A stretch of DNA of 64,000 nucleotides, from the NCBI RefSeq assembly GCF_016805305.1, contig NZ_JAERQN010000010.1, positions 186,001 to 250,000 on the forward strand, given 5' to 3'. The notes beneath the pieces are model-generated. The model searched no databases, was not told the origin of the DNA, and saw only the letters and a program-made list of their open reading frames with translations. The DNA comes from Falsiroseomonas ponticola (GTDB taxonomy: Bacteria; Pseudomonadota; Alphaproteobacteria; Acetobacterales; Acetobacteraceae). Of this stretch, positions 8,151-16,365 are shown piece after piece. The translations under genes were made by a program, and so were the position numbers. Numbering within the stretch: the first letter of the stretch is position 1; every line of letters begins with the position of its first letter.

Positions 8151-9116
8151 GTGGGGGCGCGGCTGATCTTCGCCGTCCTGCTGCTGGTGATGCTGGCGGG
8201 GGCGAGCCTGTTCGTCAGCGTCGGCGCGGTGACGCCGGCTCGGCTGCTGGCGGAGGGGCCGGAGGGCCCCGCGATGCAGCTGCTGCTGGTCAGCCGCCTG
8301 CCGCGCACCATCGCGGTGCTGCTGGCGGGCATGGCGATCGGCGTGGCGGGGCTGCTGATGCAGCTGCTGGCGCGCAACCGCTTCGTGGAGCCCTCCACCG
8401 CCGGCACGGCAGAATCCGCCAGCCTCGGCCTGCTGGCGGTGATGGTGCTGGCGCCGGAGGCACCGATTTTCATGAAGATGCTGGTGGCCGCGGGCTTCGC
8501 GCTGGCGGGCACGGCGCTGTTCCTGGCCATCCTGCGGCAGGTGCCGCTGCGATCCGTGCTGATGGTGCCGCTGCTGGGCCTGATGCTGGGCGGCGTGATC
8601 GAGGCCGTGACCACCTTCCTCGCCTATCGGATGGACCTGCTGCAATCCGTGAATGCCTGGACGGCCGGCGACTTCTCCGGCGTGCTGGAAGGGCGCTACG
8701 AGCTGCTCTGGGTCGCCTTCGCGCTGACGGTGCTGGCCTGGTTCGCGGCGGACCGCTTCACCGTGGCGGGGATGGGGGAGGATGTGGCGACCAGCCTCGG
8801 GCTCGATCATCGCCGCGTGCTGGCGATGGGGCTGTTCATCGTCGCCATGGTGACGGCGACGGTGGTGGTGACGGTGGGCATGGTGCCCTTCTTCGGCCTG
8901 GTCATCCCGAACCTGGTGGCGATGGCGATGGGCGACCATGCGCGGCGCGCCATTCCCTGGATCGCGGTGCTGGGTGGCATGCTGCTGCTGGCCTGCGACA
9001 TGCTGGGACGGGTGATCCGCTTCCCCTACGAGATCCCCGTCGGCACCATCGTGGGCGTGGTGGGGGCGGCGCTGTTCCTGGCGCTGCTGTTCCGCCGCCA
9101 GGCGCGGCTGGCGTGA
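8151..9116 (+). CDS. Iron-siderophore ABC transporter permease (FecCD family, FatD-like)
   Basis: This inner-membrane subunit is 321 aa with about nine to ten hydrophobic helices. The signature RLPRTIAVLLAGMAIGVAGLL and the ATPase-coupling segment GEDVATSLGLDHRRVLAMG are typical of FecCD/BtuC permeases. GTG 8151 follows the binding-protein stop after 2 nt. It pairs with the next permease as a heterodimer, as in FatCD/VctDG systems. Confidence 0.92.
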   Translation: MGARLIFAVLLLVMLAGASLFVSVGAVTPARLLAEGPEGPAMQLLLVSRLPRTIAVLLAGMAIGVAGLLMQLLARNRFVEPSTAGTAESASLGLLAVMVLAPEAPIFMKMLVAAGFALAGTALFLAILRQVPLRSVLMVPLLGLMLGGVIEAVTTFLAYRMDLLQSVNAWTAGDFSGVLEGRYELLWVAFALTVLAWFAADRFTVAGMGEDVATSLGLDHRRVLAMGLFIVAMVTATVVVTVGMVPFFGLVIPNLVAMAMGDHARRAIPWIAVLGGMLLLACDMLGRVIRFPYEIPVGTIVGVVGAALFLALLFRRQARLA

Positions 9117-10072
9117 CGGCGGCGCGCGATCCGCGGCTGGTGCTGGCGATGCTGGGCGTGCTCGCGCTGGCCAGCGCGGCGCTGTTCATGACCTGGGGCG
9201 TGAATGGCGCCTGGGGCTTCGCGCTGCCCTTCCGCGCCGCCAAGCTGGCGACGATGCTGCTGGTGGCGCATGCCGTCGCCGTTTCCACCGTGCTGTTCCA
9301 GACCGCGACGGGCAACCGCATCCTGACCCCCGCGGTGATGGGCTTCGACCAGCTCTATGTGCTGGTGCAGACCGTGCTGGTCTTCGCCCTCGGCGCCAGC
9401 GCCTTCGCGGGCCTGGATCGCCGGCTGCTCTTCGCCGGGGAGGTCGCGGCGATGATCGCCTTCTCCTTCCTGCTTTACGCCGCGCTGTTCGGGGGCGCGC
9501 GGCGCAGCCTGCACCTGCTGGTGCTGGGTGGCGTGGTGCTGGGCGTGCTGTTCCGCAGCCTCGCCGGCTTCCTCCAGCGCGTCATCGATCCCAATGAATT
9601 CGCCTTCCTGCAGGACCGCTTCTTCGCCAGCTTCAACAGCCCGCATCACGGGCTGCTGGCCATCGCCGCGCTGATGGCGCTGGCGGCCAGCCTGCTGGGC
9701 TGGCGGGCGCTGCGGCGATGGGATGTGCTGGCGCTGGGGCGGGAGGTGTCCATCACCCTCGGCCTGGATCACCGGCGGGAAGTCACGCGCATCCTGGTGA
9801 TGGTGGCGATGCTCGTCTCCGTCTCCACCGCGCTGGTCGGGCCGGTGACCTTCCTCGGCCTGCTGGTCGCGAACCTGGCGCATGCCGTCATGCCGTCCTT
9901 CCGCCATGCGCATCTGCTGCCGGCGGCCTTCCTGCTGGCCGTCATCTGCCTGGCGGGCGGGCAGGCCGTGCTGGAACACGGCTTCGGCTTCGACACCAGC
10001 CTGCGCGTCATCATCGATTTCCTGGGCGGCATCCTGTTCATCGCCCTGCTGGTCCGGGGGAAGGTGCGATGA
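9113..10072 (+). CDS. Iron-siderophore ABC transporter permease (FecCD family, FatC-like)
   Basis: This second permease is 319 aa and strongly hydrophobic. Motifs are MLLVAHAVAVSTVLFQTATG (substrate-path helix) and GREVSITLGLDHRREVTRI (ATPase contact). The start GTG 9113 overlaps the stop of the first permease by 4 nt, and its own stop overlaps the ATPase start, so the subunits are translationally coupled in the order expected for the FatBDCE class. Confidence 0.92.
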   Translation: MTAARDPRLVLAMLGVLALASAALFMTWGVNGAWGFALPFRAAKLATMLLVAHAVAVSTVLFQTATGNRILTPAVMGFDQLYVLVQTVLVFALGASAFAGLDRRLLFAGEVAAMIAFSFLLYAALFGGARRSLHLLVLGGVVLGVLFRSLAGFLQRVIDPNEFAFLQDRFFASFNSPHHGLLAIAALMALAASLLGWRALRRWDVLALGREVSITLGLDHRREVTRILVMVAMLVSVSTALVGPVTFLGLLVANLAHAVMPSFRHAHLLPAAFLLAVICLAGGQAVLEHGFGFDTSLRVIIDFLGGILFIALLVRGKVR

Positions 10073-10827
10073 TCGAGGCCATCGGCGTCAGCAAGCGCTA
10101 CGGCGAAACCGTCGTGGTGGATGGTGTCACGCTGCGCCTGCCGAAGGGCGGCGTCACCGCCATCATCGGGCCGAATGGCGCGGGCAAGTCGAGCCTGCTG
10201 TCCATGATCGCGCGGCTGCTGCCGATCTCGGCGGGGCAGGTGCGGGTGGATGGGCTGGACGTCACGCGCACGCCCGGCGCCGTGCTGGCGAAGCGCCTGT
10301 CCATCCTTCGGCAGGACAACCATCTGCCGGCGCGGCTGACGGTCAGGGACCTGGTCGCCTTCGGGCGCTACCCGCATTCCGGCGGACGCCCGACGCGGGA
10401 GGATGCGGCGCATGTGGAGCGCGCGCTGCGCTACCTCGCGCTGGAGGAGCTGGCGGAGCGATTCCTGGATGAGCTCTCGGGCGGCCAGCGGCAGCGCGCC
10501 TTCGTCGCCATGGTGCTGGCGCAGGACACGGACTACGTCCTGCTGGACGAGCCGCTGAACAGCCTCGACATGCAGCATGCCGTGGCGATGATGCGGCTCG
10601 TGCGTCGCGCGGCGGAGGAGCTGGGCAAGACGGTGGTGCTGGTGCTGCACGACCTCAACTTCGCCTCCTGCCATGCGGACCACATCGTGGCGATGCGCGA
10701 CGGCCGGGTGCTGATGCAGGGCAGCCCGGCCGTGATCATGACGCCGGAGGCGATCGCCGCGATCTATGACGTCGAGGCGACGGTGCATGAGATCGGCGGC
10801 AGGCTGATCGCCGCCTATTTCGCGTAG
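10069..10827 (+). CDS. Iron-siderophore ABC transporter ATP-binding protein (FatE-like)
   Basis: The protein is 252 aa. Walker A is GPNGAGKSSLLSMIARL, the ABC signature LSGGQRQRAFVAMVLAQ, Walker B YVLLDEPLNSLDM, and the H-loop LVLHDLNFAS. The Asn in DEPLNSLD (in place of the commoner Thr) is typical of the FatE/YclP/CeuD branch. It starts in an ATGA overlap. Its stop codon directly abuts the stop of the convergent amidase gene with no intergenic base. No TonB-dependent receptor or siderophore synthesis gene is visible, so the outer-membrane step must be encoded elsewhere. Confidence 0.93.
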   Translation: MIEAIGVSKRYGETVVVDGVTLRLPKGGVTAIIGPNGAGKSSLLSMIARLLPISAGQVRVDGLDVTRTPGAVLAKRLSILRQDNHLPARLTVRDLVAFGRYPHSGGRPTREDAAHVERALRYLALEELAERFLDELSGGQRQRAFVAMVLAQDTDYVLLDEPLNSLDMQHAVAMMRLVRRAAEELGKTVVLVLHDLNFASCHADHIVAMRDGRVLMQGSPAVIMTPEAIAAIYDVEATVHEIGGRLIAAYFA

Positions 10828-12222
10828 CTATCCCCGGACAGGCGGGGCGGCGACCACGCCCGCGCGTTCCAGCGCGGCGGCGACGCGGAACAGCACATCC
10901 TCCCGCCACGGCGCGGCGATGAGCTGCACGCCGATGGGCAATCCGCCCGGCGTTCCCGCCGCGCTGGGATCGGCCAGCGGCACCGCCAGCACGGGCAGGC
11001 CGATGCAGGAGATGGGCTGGGTGAAGACGCCGAGATTGGGGCGGATCGGCACGAGTTCGCCATCCAGCTCGATATTCGCCTGGCCGATCGGCGTCGCGGA
11101 GAAGGGTGTCGCGGGGGCGATCAGGATGTCCGTCTCCGCGAAGAGCTTCAGGACGGAGGCGCGGTAATCCGCGCGCAGCCGCTGCGCCTGCGTCACCCAA
11201 TGCGCGGGCAGCATGGCGCCGGCCAGGAAGCGGTCGCGCGTGCCGGGATCGAAATCCTGCGCCCGCGTCCGAAGGTCCGGCATGTGGAGGTTGCCGCCCT
11301 CCGCCATGGTGATGAGGAAGGCGGCCGCGCGGCCGCGCGCGGCATCCGGCACCACCATCCGCCGCGTGGCGCCCAGCACGCGGGCGATCGCCTCCACCGC
11401 CGCGAAGGCTTCCGGGTGGCCGTTGCGGGCGAAATGGCCATCGGCGACGGCGAAGCGCAGGCCCTCGATCCCCGCGGAAAGGCGCGGCGTGACGGGTTCC
11501 AGCGGCTGGCGGGTCTGGGCGGGATCATCCGGATCGAAGCCCTGCAGCACGTCATAGGCCAGGGCGAGGTCCGTGACATCGCCGGCGAAGGGGCCGAGAT
11601 GGTCGAGCGAGGCGACGAAAGGGTAGCTGCCCGCGCGGGACAGGCGGCCATAGGTCGGCTTCAGCCCGAAGATGCCGCAGAGGGAGGAGGGGACGCGGAT
11701 CGATCCGTTGGTGTCGCTGCCGAGCGTGACCGGCACCAGCCCCGCCGCGACGGCGGCCGCGGAACCGCCGGAGGAGCCGCCGGCGATGCGCGTCAGGTCA
11801 TGCGGGTTGCGGCAGGGCCCGTCATGCGCGTTCTCCGTCGTGAAGCCATAGGCGTATTCATCCATGTTCAGCGCGCCGGTGCAGACCGCGCCGGCGGCGG
11901 CCATCCGGCGCACCAGGAAGCCATCGCGCGCGGCGGGCTTCGCGGTCCGTTCGATCTTCGAACCGGCCAGCGTCGCGATGCCCTCGAGGTCGAAGAGGTT
12001 CTTGACGGCATAGGGCACGCCGGCCAGCGGGCCGGGGTCGCGGCCCTGCGCGACGGCCTGGTCCACGGCCAGCGCCTCCGCCCGCGCGCGGGCGGCGGTG
12101 ACCTCGGTGAAGGAATTGTAGCGGCCGTCGCGCGCGGCGATGTCGGCCAGGGCGGCTTCGGTGACGTCGATGGCGCGGCGCTGGCCGCGGCGCACGGCCT
12201 GCGCGATGGCGGCGGCCTTCAC
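10828..12222 (-). CDS. atzE: AtzE-family amidase (amidase signature hydrolase)
   Basis: The protein is 464 aa. The amidase-signature triad is present: Lys74 in YAVKNLFDLEG, the cis-Ser in GGSSGGSAAAV (residues 148-158) and the nucleophile Ser174 in SDTNGSIRVPSS. The family includes 1-carboxybiuret hydrolase AtzE, which works with the small subunit AtzG, and the DUF4089/AtzG-like gene lies immediately upstream with a GTGA overlap. This supports the AtzE rather than GatA or FAAH assignment. It terminates the peptide-importer operon, so the imported amide or peptide-like compound may be its substrate. The start GTG 12222 was chosen from the overlap; there is no clear Shine-Dalgarno sequence. Confidence 0.88.
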   Translation of the reverse strand: MKAAAIAQAVRRGQRRAIDVTEAALADIAARDGRYNSFTEVTAARARAEALAVDQAVAQGRDPGPLAGVPYAVKNLFDLEGIATLAGSKIERTAKPAARDGFLVRRMAAAGAVCTGALNMDEYAYGFTTENAHDGPCRNPHDLTRIAGGSSGGSAAAVAAGLVPVTLGSDTNGSIRVPSSLCGIFGLKPTYGRLSRAGSYPFVASLDHLGPFAGDVTDLALAYDVLQGFDPDDPAQTRQPLEPVTPRLSAGIEGLRFAVADGHFARNGHPEAFAAVEAIARVLGATRRMVVPDAARGRAAAFLITMAEGGNLHMPDLRTRAQDFDPGTRDRFLAGAMLPAHWVTQAQRLRADYRASVLKLFAETDILIAPATPFSATPIGQANIELDGELVPIRPNLGVFTQPISCIGLPVLAVPLADPSAAGTPGGLPIGVQLIAAPWREDVLFRVAAALERAGVVAAPPVRG

Positions 12223-12401
12223 GGGCGATACACCGGCGCGGGCTCCTGGTGCACCGTCAGCGCCTTGCCCTCCACCAGCGCGGCCATGCGCGCGGCGAGG
12301 CGGAGATTGGCGATGACGCCGGGGCGATGCGCGGGGTCCACGGGCAGGGCCAGTGCCGCCGCGGCGGCGTTCAGCAGGGCCTCGGCCTGGTCTTCCGTCA
12401 T
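12219..12401 (-). CDS. atzG: DUF4089 / AtzG-like small subunit
   Basis: This 60-aa helical protein contains the pattern LALPVDPAHRPGVIANLRLAARMA and a C-terminal PAPVYRP. DUF4089 proteins such as AtzG (about 68 aa) form a complex with AtzE and stabilise it. The position between an ABC ATPase gene and the amidase, with 4-nt overlaps on both sides, fits that partnership. Confidence 0.8.
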   Translation of the reverse strand: MTEDQAEALLNAAAAALALPVDPAHRPGVIANLRLAARMAALVEGKALTVHQEPAPVYRP

Positions 12402-13420
12402 GGCGCATCCTCCGCAAGGTGGCAGGCGGCTTCGCGGCCGCCGGCGAAGCGGCGCAGCGCGGGCATTTCGGTGCCGCAGCGATCATGCCCCACCGGGCAG
12501 CGCCCATGGAAGCGGCACGCATGGGGGTCGGGGTCGATCGGGCTGCGCGGATCGCCCGCCAGGCGCAGCGCGCCATCCCGCACGCCATCGAGCCGCGGCA
12601 CGGCCGCGACCAGCCCGCGCGTGTAGGGATGCAGCGGAGCCTCGAAGACCTGCGCGGCCGGGCCGGTTTCCACGATGCGGCCGAGATACATGACGATGAC
12701 GCGGTCGCAGAGCAGGCGCACCACGTTCAGGTCGTGGCTGACGAAGACGTAGGACATGCCCAGCGTCTCCCGCAACGTGACCAGCAGCTGCAGGATGGTG
12801 ACCTGGACGGAGACGTCGAGCGCGGCCGTCGGCTCGTCCAGCACCAGCAGGTCGGGGCGCGTGGCGATGGCGCGGGCGATGCCGACGCGGGCGCGCTGGC
12901 CGCCGGAAAGCTGGTGCGGGAAGCGGTCCAGCAATTCGACCGGCAGGCCGCAGAGCGTCGCCGCTTCCTCGACCTTCGCCTTGAGCTCGGCGCCGGTGAT
13001 GCCCTTCAGCGTGCGCAACGCATCGGCAATGGCGTCGGCGGCGGTGAAGCGGGGGTTGATGCTCTCCCCCGCATCCTGGAAGACGATCTGGATGCGCGCG
13101 CGGTCCGCATCCCGCGCGAAGCGCCTGGCGGGCAGGTCCGCCAGCTCTCGCGCCCCGAAGCGGATGGAGCCGCTGGTCGGGTCCGTCAGGCGCGTCAGCA
13201 GGCGGACGAGCGTCGATTTCCCGCAGCCGGATTCGCCGACCAGGCCCAGCGTTTCCCCGCGCGCGAGGGTGAAGGAGACGTCGTCCACCGCATGGACGAG
13301 CGAGGGCCGGCCGCCGCCGAGCCAGCCCTTCCGGCGCAGCGGGAAGCGCTTGGTGAGTTCCGCCACGTCGAGCAGCGTCGTGCCCTCCGGGCCCGGCGGC
13401 GTGGGGTCGTTGCCGATCAT
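12398..13420 (-). CDS. Oligopeptide-type ABC transporter ATP-binding protein (OppF/DppF-like)
   Basis: The protein is 340 aa. Walker A is GESGCGKSTLVRLL, the signature LSGGQRARVGIARA, Walker B LLVLDEPTAALDVSVQ, and the C-terminal oligopeptide-transporter cysteine region CRFHGRCPVGHDRC, which may hold a metal or Fe-S cluster in this family. It pairs with the OppD-like ATPase directly upstream (4-nt overlap). Confidence 0.92.
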   Translation of the reverse strand: MIGNDPTPPGPEGTTLLDVAELTKRFPLRRKGWLGGGRPSLVHAVDDVSFTLARGETLGLVGESGCGKSTLVRLLTRLTDPTSGSIRFGARELADLPARRFARDADRARIQIVFQDAGESINPRFTAADAIADALRTLKGITGAELKAKVEEAATLCGLPVELLDRFPHQLSGGQRARVGIARAIATRPDLLVLDEPTAALDVSVQVTILQLLVTLRETLGMSYVFVSHDLNVVRLLCDRVIVMYLGRIVETGPAAQVFEAPLHPYTRGLVAAVPRLDGVRDGALRLAGDPRSPIDPDPHACRFHGRCPVGHDRCGTEMPALRRFAGGREAACHLAEDAP

Positions 13421-14379
13421 GCGGGGTTCCCGCAGGCGATGCGGTGCGCGGGCGCGACATCCCGCCAGACCAGCGCGGCGTCGCAGGCCGGCAGGCGGCG
13501 GTCGCAGCGGGCGGCGAAGCGGCAGGGCGGCAGGTCGTCCCGCCGGAGGTCGGGCAGGTTGCCGGGGATGGAGCGCAGCGCGGAAAGGCTGCCCGCCGCG
13601 GTCGGCGTCGCGGCCAGCAGGCGGCGCGTATAGGGGTGGCGCGGGTTGGCCAGCAGCGTGGCGGTGGGCGCATCCTCCACGATATGGCCGGCATGCATCA
13701 CCGCGATGCGCGCGCTGCGCTCCGCGGCCAGCGCCAGGTCATGCGTGATGAGGATGGTGGCCATCCCCGTCTCGGCGGCCAGCCTGGCGACGATATCCAT
13801 CACCACGGCCTGGGTCGTGACGTCGAGGCCCGTGGTGGGTTCGTCCGCGATCAGCAAAGCGGGGCGCGTCGCGACGGCGACGGCGATCATCACGCGCTGG
13901 CACATGCCGCCCGAGAGTTCGAAGGGATAGGCGGAGGCGCGGCGGGCGGGGTCGGGGATGCCGACCTGGCGCAGCATGTCGATGGCGCCGGCCATCGCGT
14001 CGCGCTTCGACAGGCCGGCATGGCGGCGCAGCACATCGGCGATCTGCTGGCCGATGGGGCGGATCGGGTTCAGCGCGGCGCGCGGGTTCTGGAAGATCAT
14101 CGCCGCGCGGCGGCCCCTGATCTTCGCGAGGTCGGACGGCGAGGCGGCGGTGAGGTCCACACCCTCCAACACCGCGCGGCCCCTGGTGATCCGCCCCGCC
14201 GCGTCCAGCAGGCCGAGGAGCGCATAGGCGGTGACGGATTTGCCGGAGCCGGATTCGCCGACCAGGGCCATCGTCTCCCCGCGCCCCACGCTGAAGGCGA
14301 CGCGGTCCAGCGCGCGGACGATGCCCGAGCGCGTGCGGAATTCGACGGAGAAGTCGGAGACGTCGAGGACGGCGCTCAT
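13417..14379 (-). CDS. Oligopeptide-type ABC transporter ATP-binding protein (OppD/DppD-like)
   Basis: The protein is 320 aa. Walker A is GESGSGKSVTAYALLGLL, the signature LSGGMCQRVMIAVAVA, Walker B LLIADEPTTGLDVTTQ, and the cysteine-containing C-terminus CRFAARCDRRLPAC. Start ATG 14379 has a purine-rich GGAGGAGG just upstream and overlaps the stop of the permease gene by 4 nt. Confidence 0.92.
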   Translation of the reverse strand: MSAVLDVSDFSVEFRTRSGIVRALDRVAFSVGRGETMALVGESGSGKSVTAYALLGLLDAAGRITRGRAVLEGVDLTAASPSDLAKIRGRRAAMIFQNPRAALNPIRPIGQQIADVLRRHAGLSKRDAMAGAIDMLRQVGIPDPARRASAYPFELSGGMCQRVMIAVAVATRPALLIADEPTTGLDVTTQAVVMDIVARLAAETGMATILITHDLALAAERSARIAVMHAGHIVEDAPTATLLANPRHPYTRRLLAATPTAAGSLSALRSIPGNLPDLRRDDLPPCRFAARCDRRLPACDAALVWRDVAPAHRIACGNPA

Positions 14380-15224
14380 GTCCTCCTCCTGGGGTCCACG
14401 ATGTCCCGCACGCCATCGCCCAGCAGGTTGAAGCAGAACACCGCGGTCATCAGCGTGGCCCCTGGGAAGAGTGCGACCCACCATTCGCCGGAGACGATGA
14501 AGGCCGCGCCTTCCGCCACCATGATCCCCCATTCCGGCGTCGGCGCCCGCACGCCGAGGCCGATGAAGGAGAGGCCCGCGGCGTTGAGGATGGCGTAGCC
14601 CATGGTGAGCGACATCTGCACCACCATGATCGGCATGATGTTCGGCCCGACCTGGCGCAGCAGCACGCCCATGTCCCGGTGTCCTGCGATGCGCGCGGCG
14701 TCCACGAAGCCCGCTTCCCGCCGCTGCACCGTCTCCGCCCGCGCGACGCGGACATAGAGGGGAAAATTGATGATGGCGGTGGCCAGGACGATGTTCGGCA
14801 CGGTGTTGCCCAGCGCCGCGACGATGGCCATGGCGAGCACGAAGAGCGGAAAGGCCATGATGGTGTCGGCGATGCGCCCCACCAGCATGTCCACCCATCC
14901 CCCGAAGAAGCCGGAGGCGAGGCCCGCGAAGCCACCCATGGCGAAGACGAGTGCGACGGAAGCGGCGGCGATGCCGAGGTCGAGCCGCGCCGCCACCAGC
15001 ACGCGGGAGAAGATGTCCCGCCCGATCTGGTCCGTGCCGAACCAGTGCAGCGCGGAGGGGGGCTGCAGCGCGCGCATGGTGTTGCTCGCCAGCGGGTCAT
15101 AGGGGGCGAGCGACGGGCCGAGGATGGCGGCGCCGACGAAGAAGGCGAAGAGCAGCAGCGCCAGGCCCGTGACGGGATTCTCGCTGACGACATGCTTCGC
15201 GTGGCGAAGGGTCGAGCTGCTCAT
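14376..15224 (-). CDS. Oligopeptide-type ABC transporter permease (OppC/DppC-like)
   Basis: The protein is 282 aa with about six membrane helices. The N-terminal OppC region (NPVTGLALLLFAFFVGAAIL) is present, with the typical DQIGRDIFSRVLVAAR and the EAA-loop-like segment FVDAARIAGHRDMGVLLRQV. It starts in an overlap with the OppB-like gene. Confidence 0.92.
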   Translation of the reverse strand: MSSSTLRHAKHVVSENPVTGLALLLFAFFVGAAILGPSLAPYDPLASNTMRALQPPSALHWFGTDQIGRDIFSRVLVAARLDLGIAAASVALVFAMGGFAGLASGFFGGWVDMLVGRIADTIMAFPLFVLAMAIVAALGNTVPNIVLATAIINFPLYVRVARAETVQRREAGFVDAARIAGHRDMGVLLRQVGPNIMPIMVVQMSLTMGYAILNAAGLSFIGLGVRAPTPEWGIMVAEGAAFIVSGEWWVALFPGATLMTAVFCFNLLGDGVRDIVDPRRRT

Positions 15225-16234
15225 GAATGCCGCGCCCGCGGGTCCAGCGCCCGGTTCACCAGGTCGATGGTCAGGTTCAGCACGACGTAGAGGATCGCCA
15301 TGGTCAGGACGAAGCCCTGCACCGGCGCGCCGTCGCTCGCGATCAGCGCCTCCACCGCGTAGCTGCCGATGCCGGGCCAGGCGAAGACCTTCTCGACCAG
15401 CACATTGGCGCCGAGGAGGAAGGAGAAGACCATGCCGAGCGTCGTCACCACCGGCAGCAGCGCGTTGCGCAGCGCGTAGGTCAGGATGATGGTGCGCGAC
15501 GAAAGACCCGAAGCGCGGGCCGTCCGGATGAACTCCGCCCCCAGCACCGCGAGCATCGAGGCGCGGGTGATGCGCGCGATCGGTGCCAACGCGAAGAGGC
15601 CCAGCGTGCAGGCCGGCAGGATGATCTGCGCGGCGGCGCTCTGCCAGGTCTCCCAGTCCCGCGCCATGGCGGCGTCGATCAGGTAGAAGCCCGTGACGAA
15701 GGCGGGTGCGGAGGCGAAGGCATCCAGCCGCCCGACCGGCGCCGGCGCCCAGCCGAGCAGGTAGTAGAAGACATAGACCAGCAGCAGCCCCGTGAAGAAG
15801 ACGGGCAGCGAGACGCCGGCCGTGACGATGACGCGGCAGAGATGGTCCGCCAGTGACCCCTGCTTCACCGCCGCCAGCACGCCGAGCGGGATGGCGATGC
15901 CCATGGCGATCAGCAGCCCGACCAAGGTCAGCTCCGCCGAGGCCGGCAGCCGGTTGACCAGGTCCACCAGCACGGGCTGCCCCGTGGTCAGCGACATGCC
16001 GAGATCGCCGCGGGCGAGCGCCTGGATGTAGCTCCAGAACTGCTCAGGCAGCGGGCGGTCGAGCCCGAGCGCCGCGCGGATCTGCGCGATGGATTCCGCG
16101 CTCGCCGTCGGCCCGGCGAAATAGGTCGCGGTATCGCCGGGCAGCACGCGCGTCAGCACGAAGGTGACGACGATGACGGCGATAAGGGCCGGGAGCGACC
16201 CCGCCAGCCGCCACAGGATGCCTCTCATATCCAT
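15221..16234 (-). CDS. Oligopeptide-type ABC transporter permease (OppB/DppB-like)
   Basis: The protein is 337 aa with a GSLPALIAVIVVTFVLTRVL first helix, the DppB motif LPGDTATYFAG, and the EAA-like loop EFIRTARASGLSSRTIIL. It begins at ATG 16234. A 127-nt gap with strong secondary structure separates it from the binding-protein gene, unlike the 4-nt overlaps elsewhere in the operon, which suggests that permease expression is set lower than that of the binding protein. Confidence 0.92.
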   Translation of the reverse strand: MDMRGILWRLAGSLPALIAVIVVTFVLTRVLPGDTATYFAGPTASAESIAQIRAALGLDRPLPEQFWSYIQALARGDLGMSLTTGQPVLVDLVNRLPASAELTLVGLLIAMGIAIPLGVLAAVKQGSLADHLCRVIVTAGVSLPVFFTGLLLVYVFYYLLGWAPAPVGRLDAFASAPAFVTGFYLIDAAMARDWETWQSAAAQIILPACTLGLFALAPIARITRASMLAVLGAEFIRTARASGLSSRTIILTYALRNALLPVVTTLGMVFSFLLGANVLVEKVFAWPGIGSYAVEALIASDGAPVQGFVLTMAILYVVLNLTIDLVNRALDPRARHS

Positions 16235-16365
16235 GCTCGCGGATCGAAGCCGATCCGCGCCTCAAGCGCCGGCGCTTCGCTTGGCTCGCCGCACTGGCGG
16301 CGGGCCGCATTCGCGGCCTCGGCCGGCGTCGCCGGCCGCAGGTTGCGCGTGATGACTTCCCTCAT
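16225..16365 (-). CDS. Possible 46-codon ORF bridging SBP and permease
   Basis: An ATG at 16365 overlaps the binding-protein stop (ATGA) and reads 46 codons to a TGA at 16225, running 10 nt into the permease gene. The encoded sequence (begins MREVITRNLRPATPAE, contains one Cys) has no recognisable domain. The same DNA forms five hairpins, so the frame may be open by chance. A translational-coupling role is as likely as a real peptide. Confidence 0.3.
   Translation of the reverse strand: MREVITRNLRPATPAEAANAARRQCGEPSEAPALEARIGFDPRAWI
16238..16336 (-). repeat. Array of five consecutive inverted repeats in an operon gap
   Basis: Five hairpins follow one another: 16238-16259 (9-bp stem, AAGC loop), 16264-16277 (14-bp palindrome), 16287-16302 (6-bp stem, 4-nt loop), 16303-16318 (6-bp stem, 4-nt loop) and 16322-16336 (6-bp arms, 3-nt loop). 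The array fills the gap between the binding-protein and permease genes. In other bacteria such intercistronic structures protect the upstream message or stop part of the transcription, giving excess binding protein. Confidence 0.6.

Noticed and set aside
10825..10830. Terminator between the siderophore ATPase and the amidase genes
   Set aside because: The two stop codons abut; there is no intergenic sequence.
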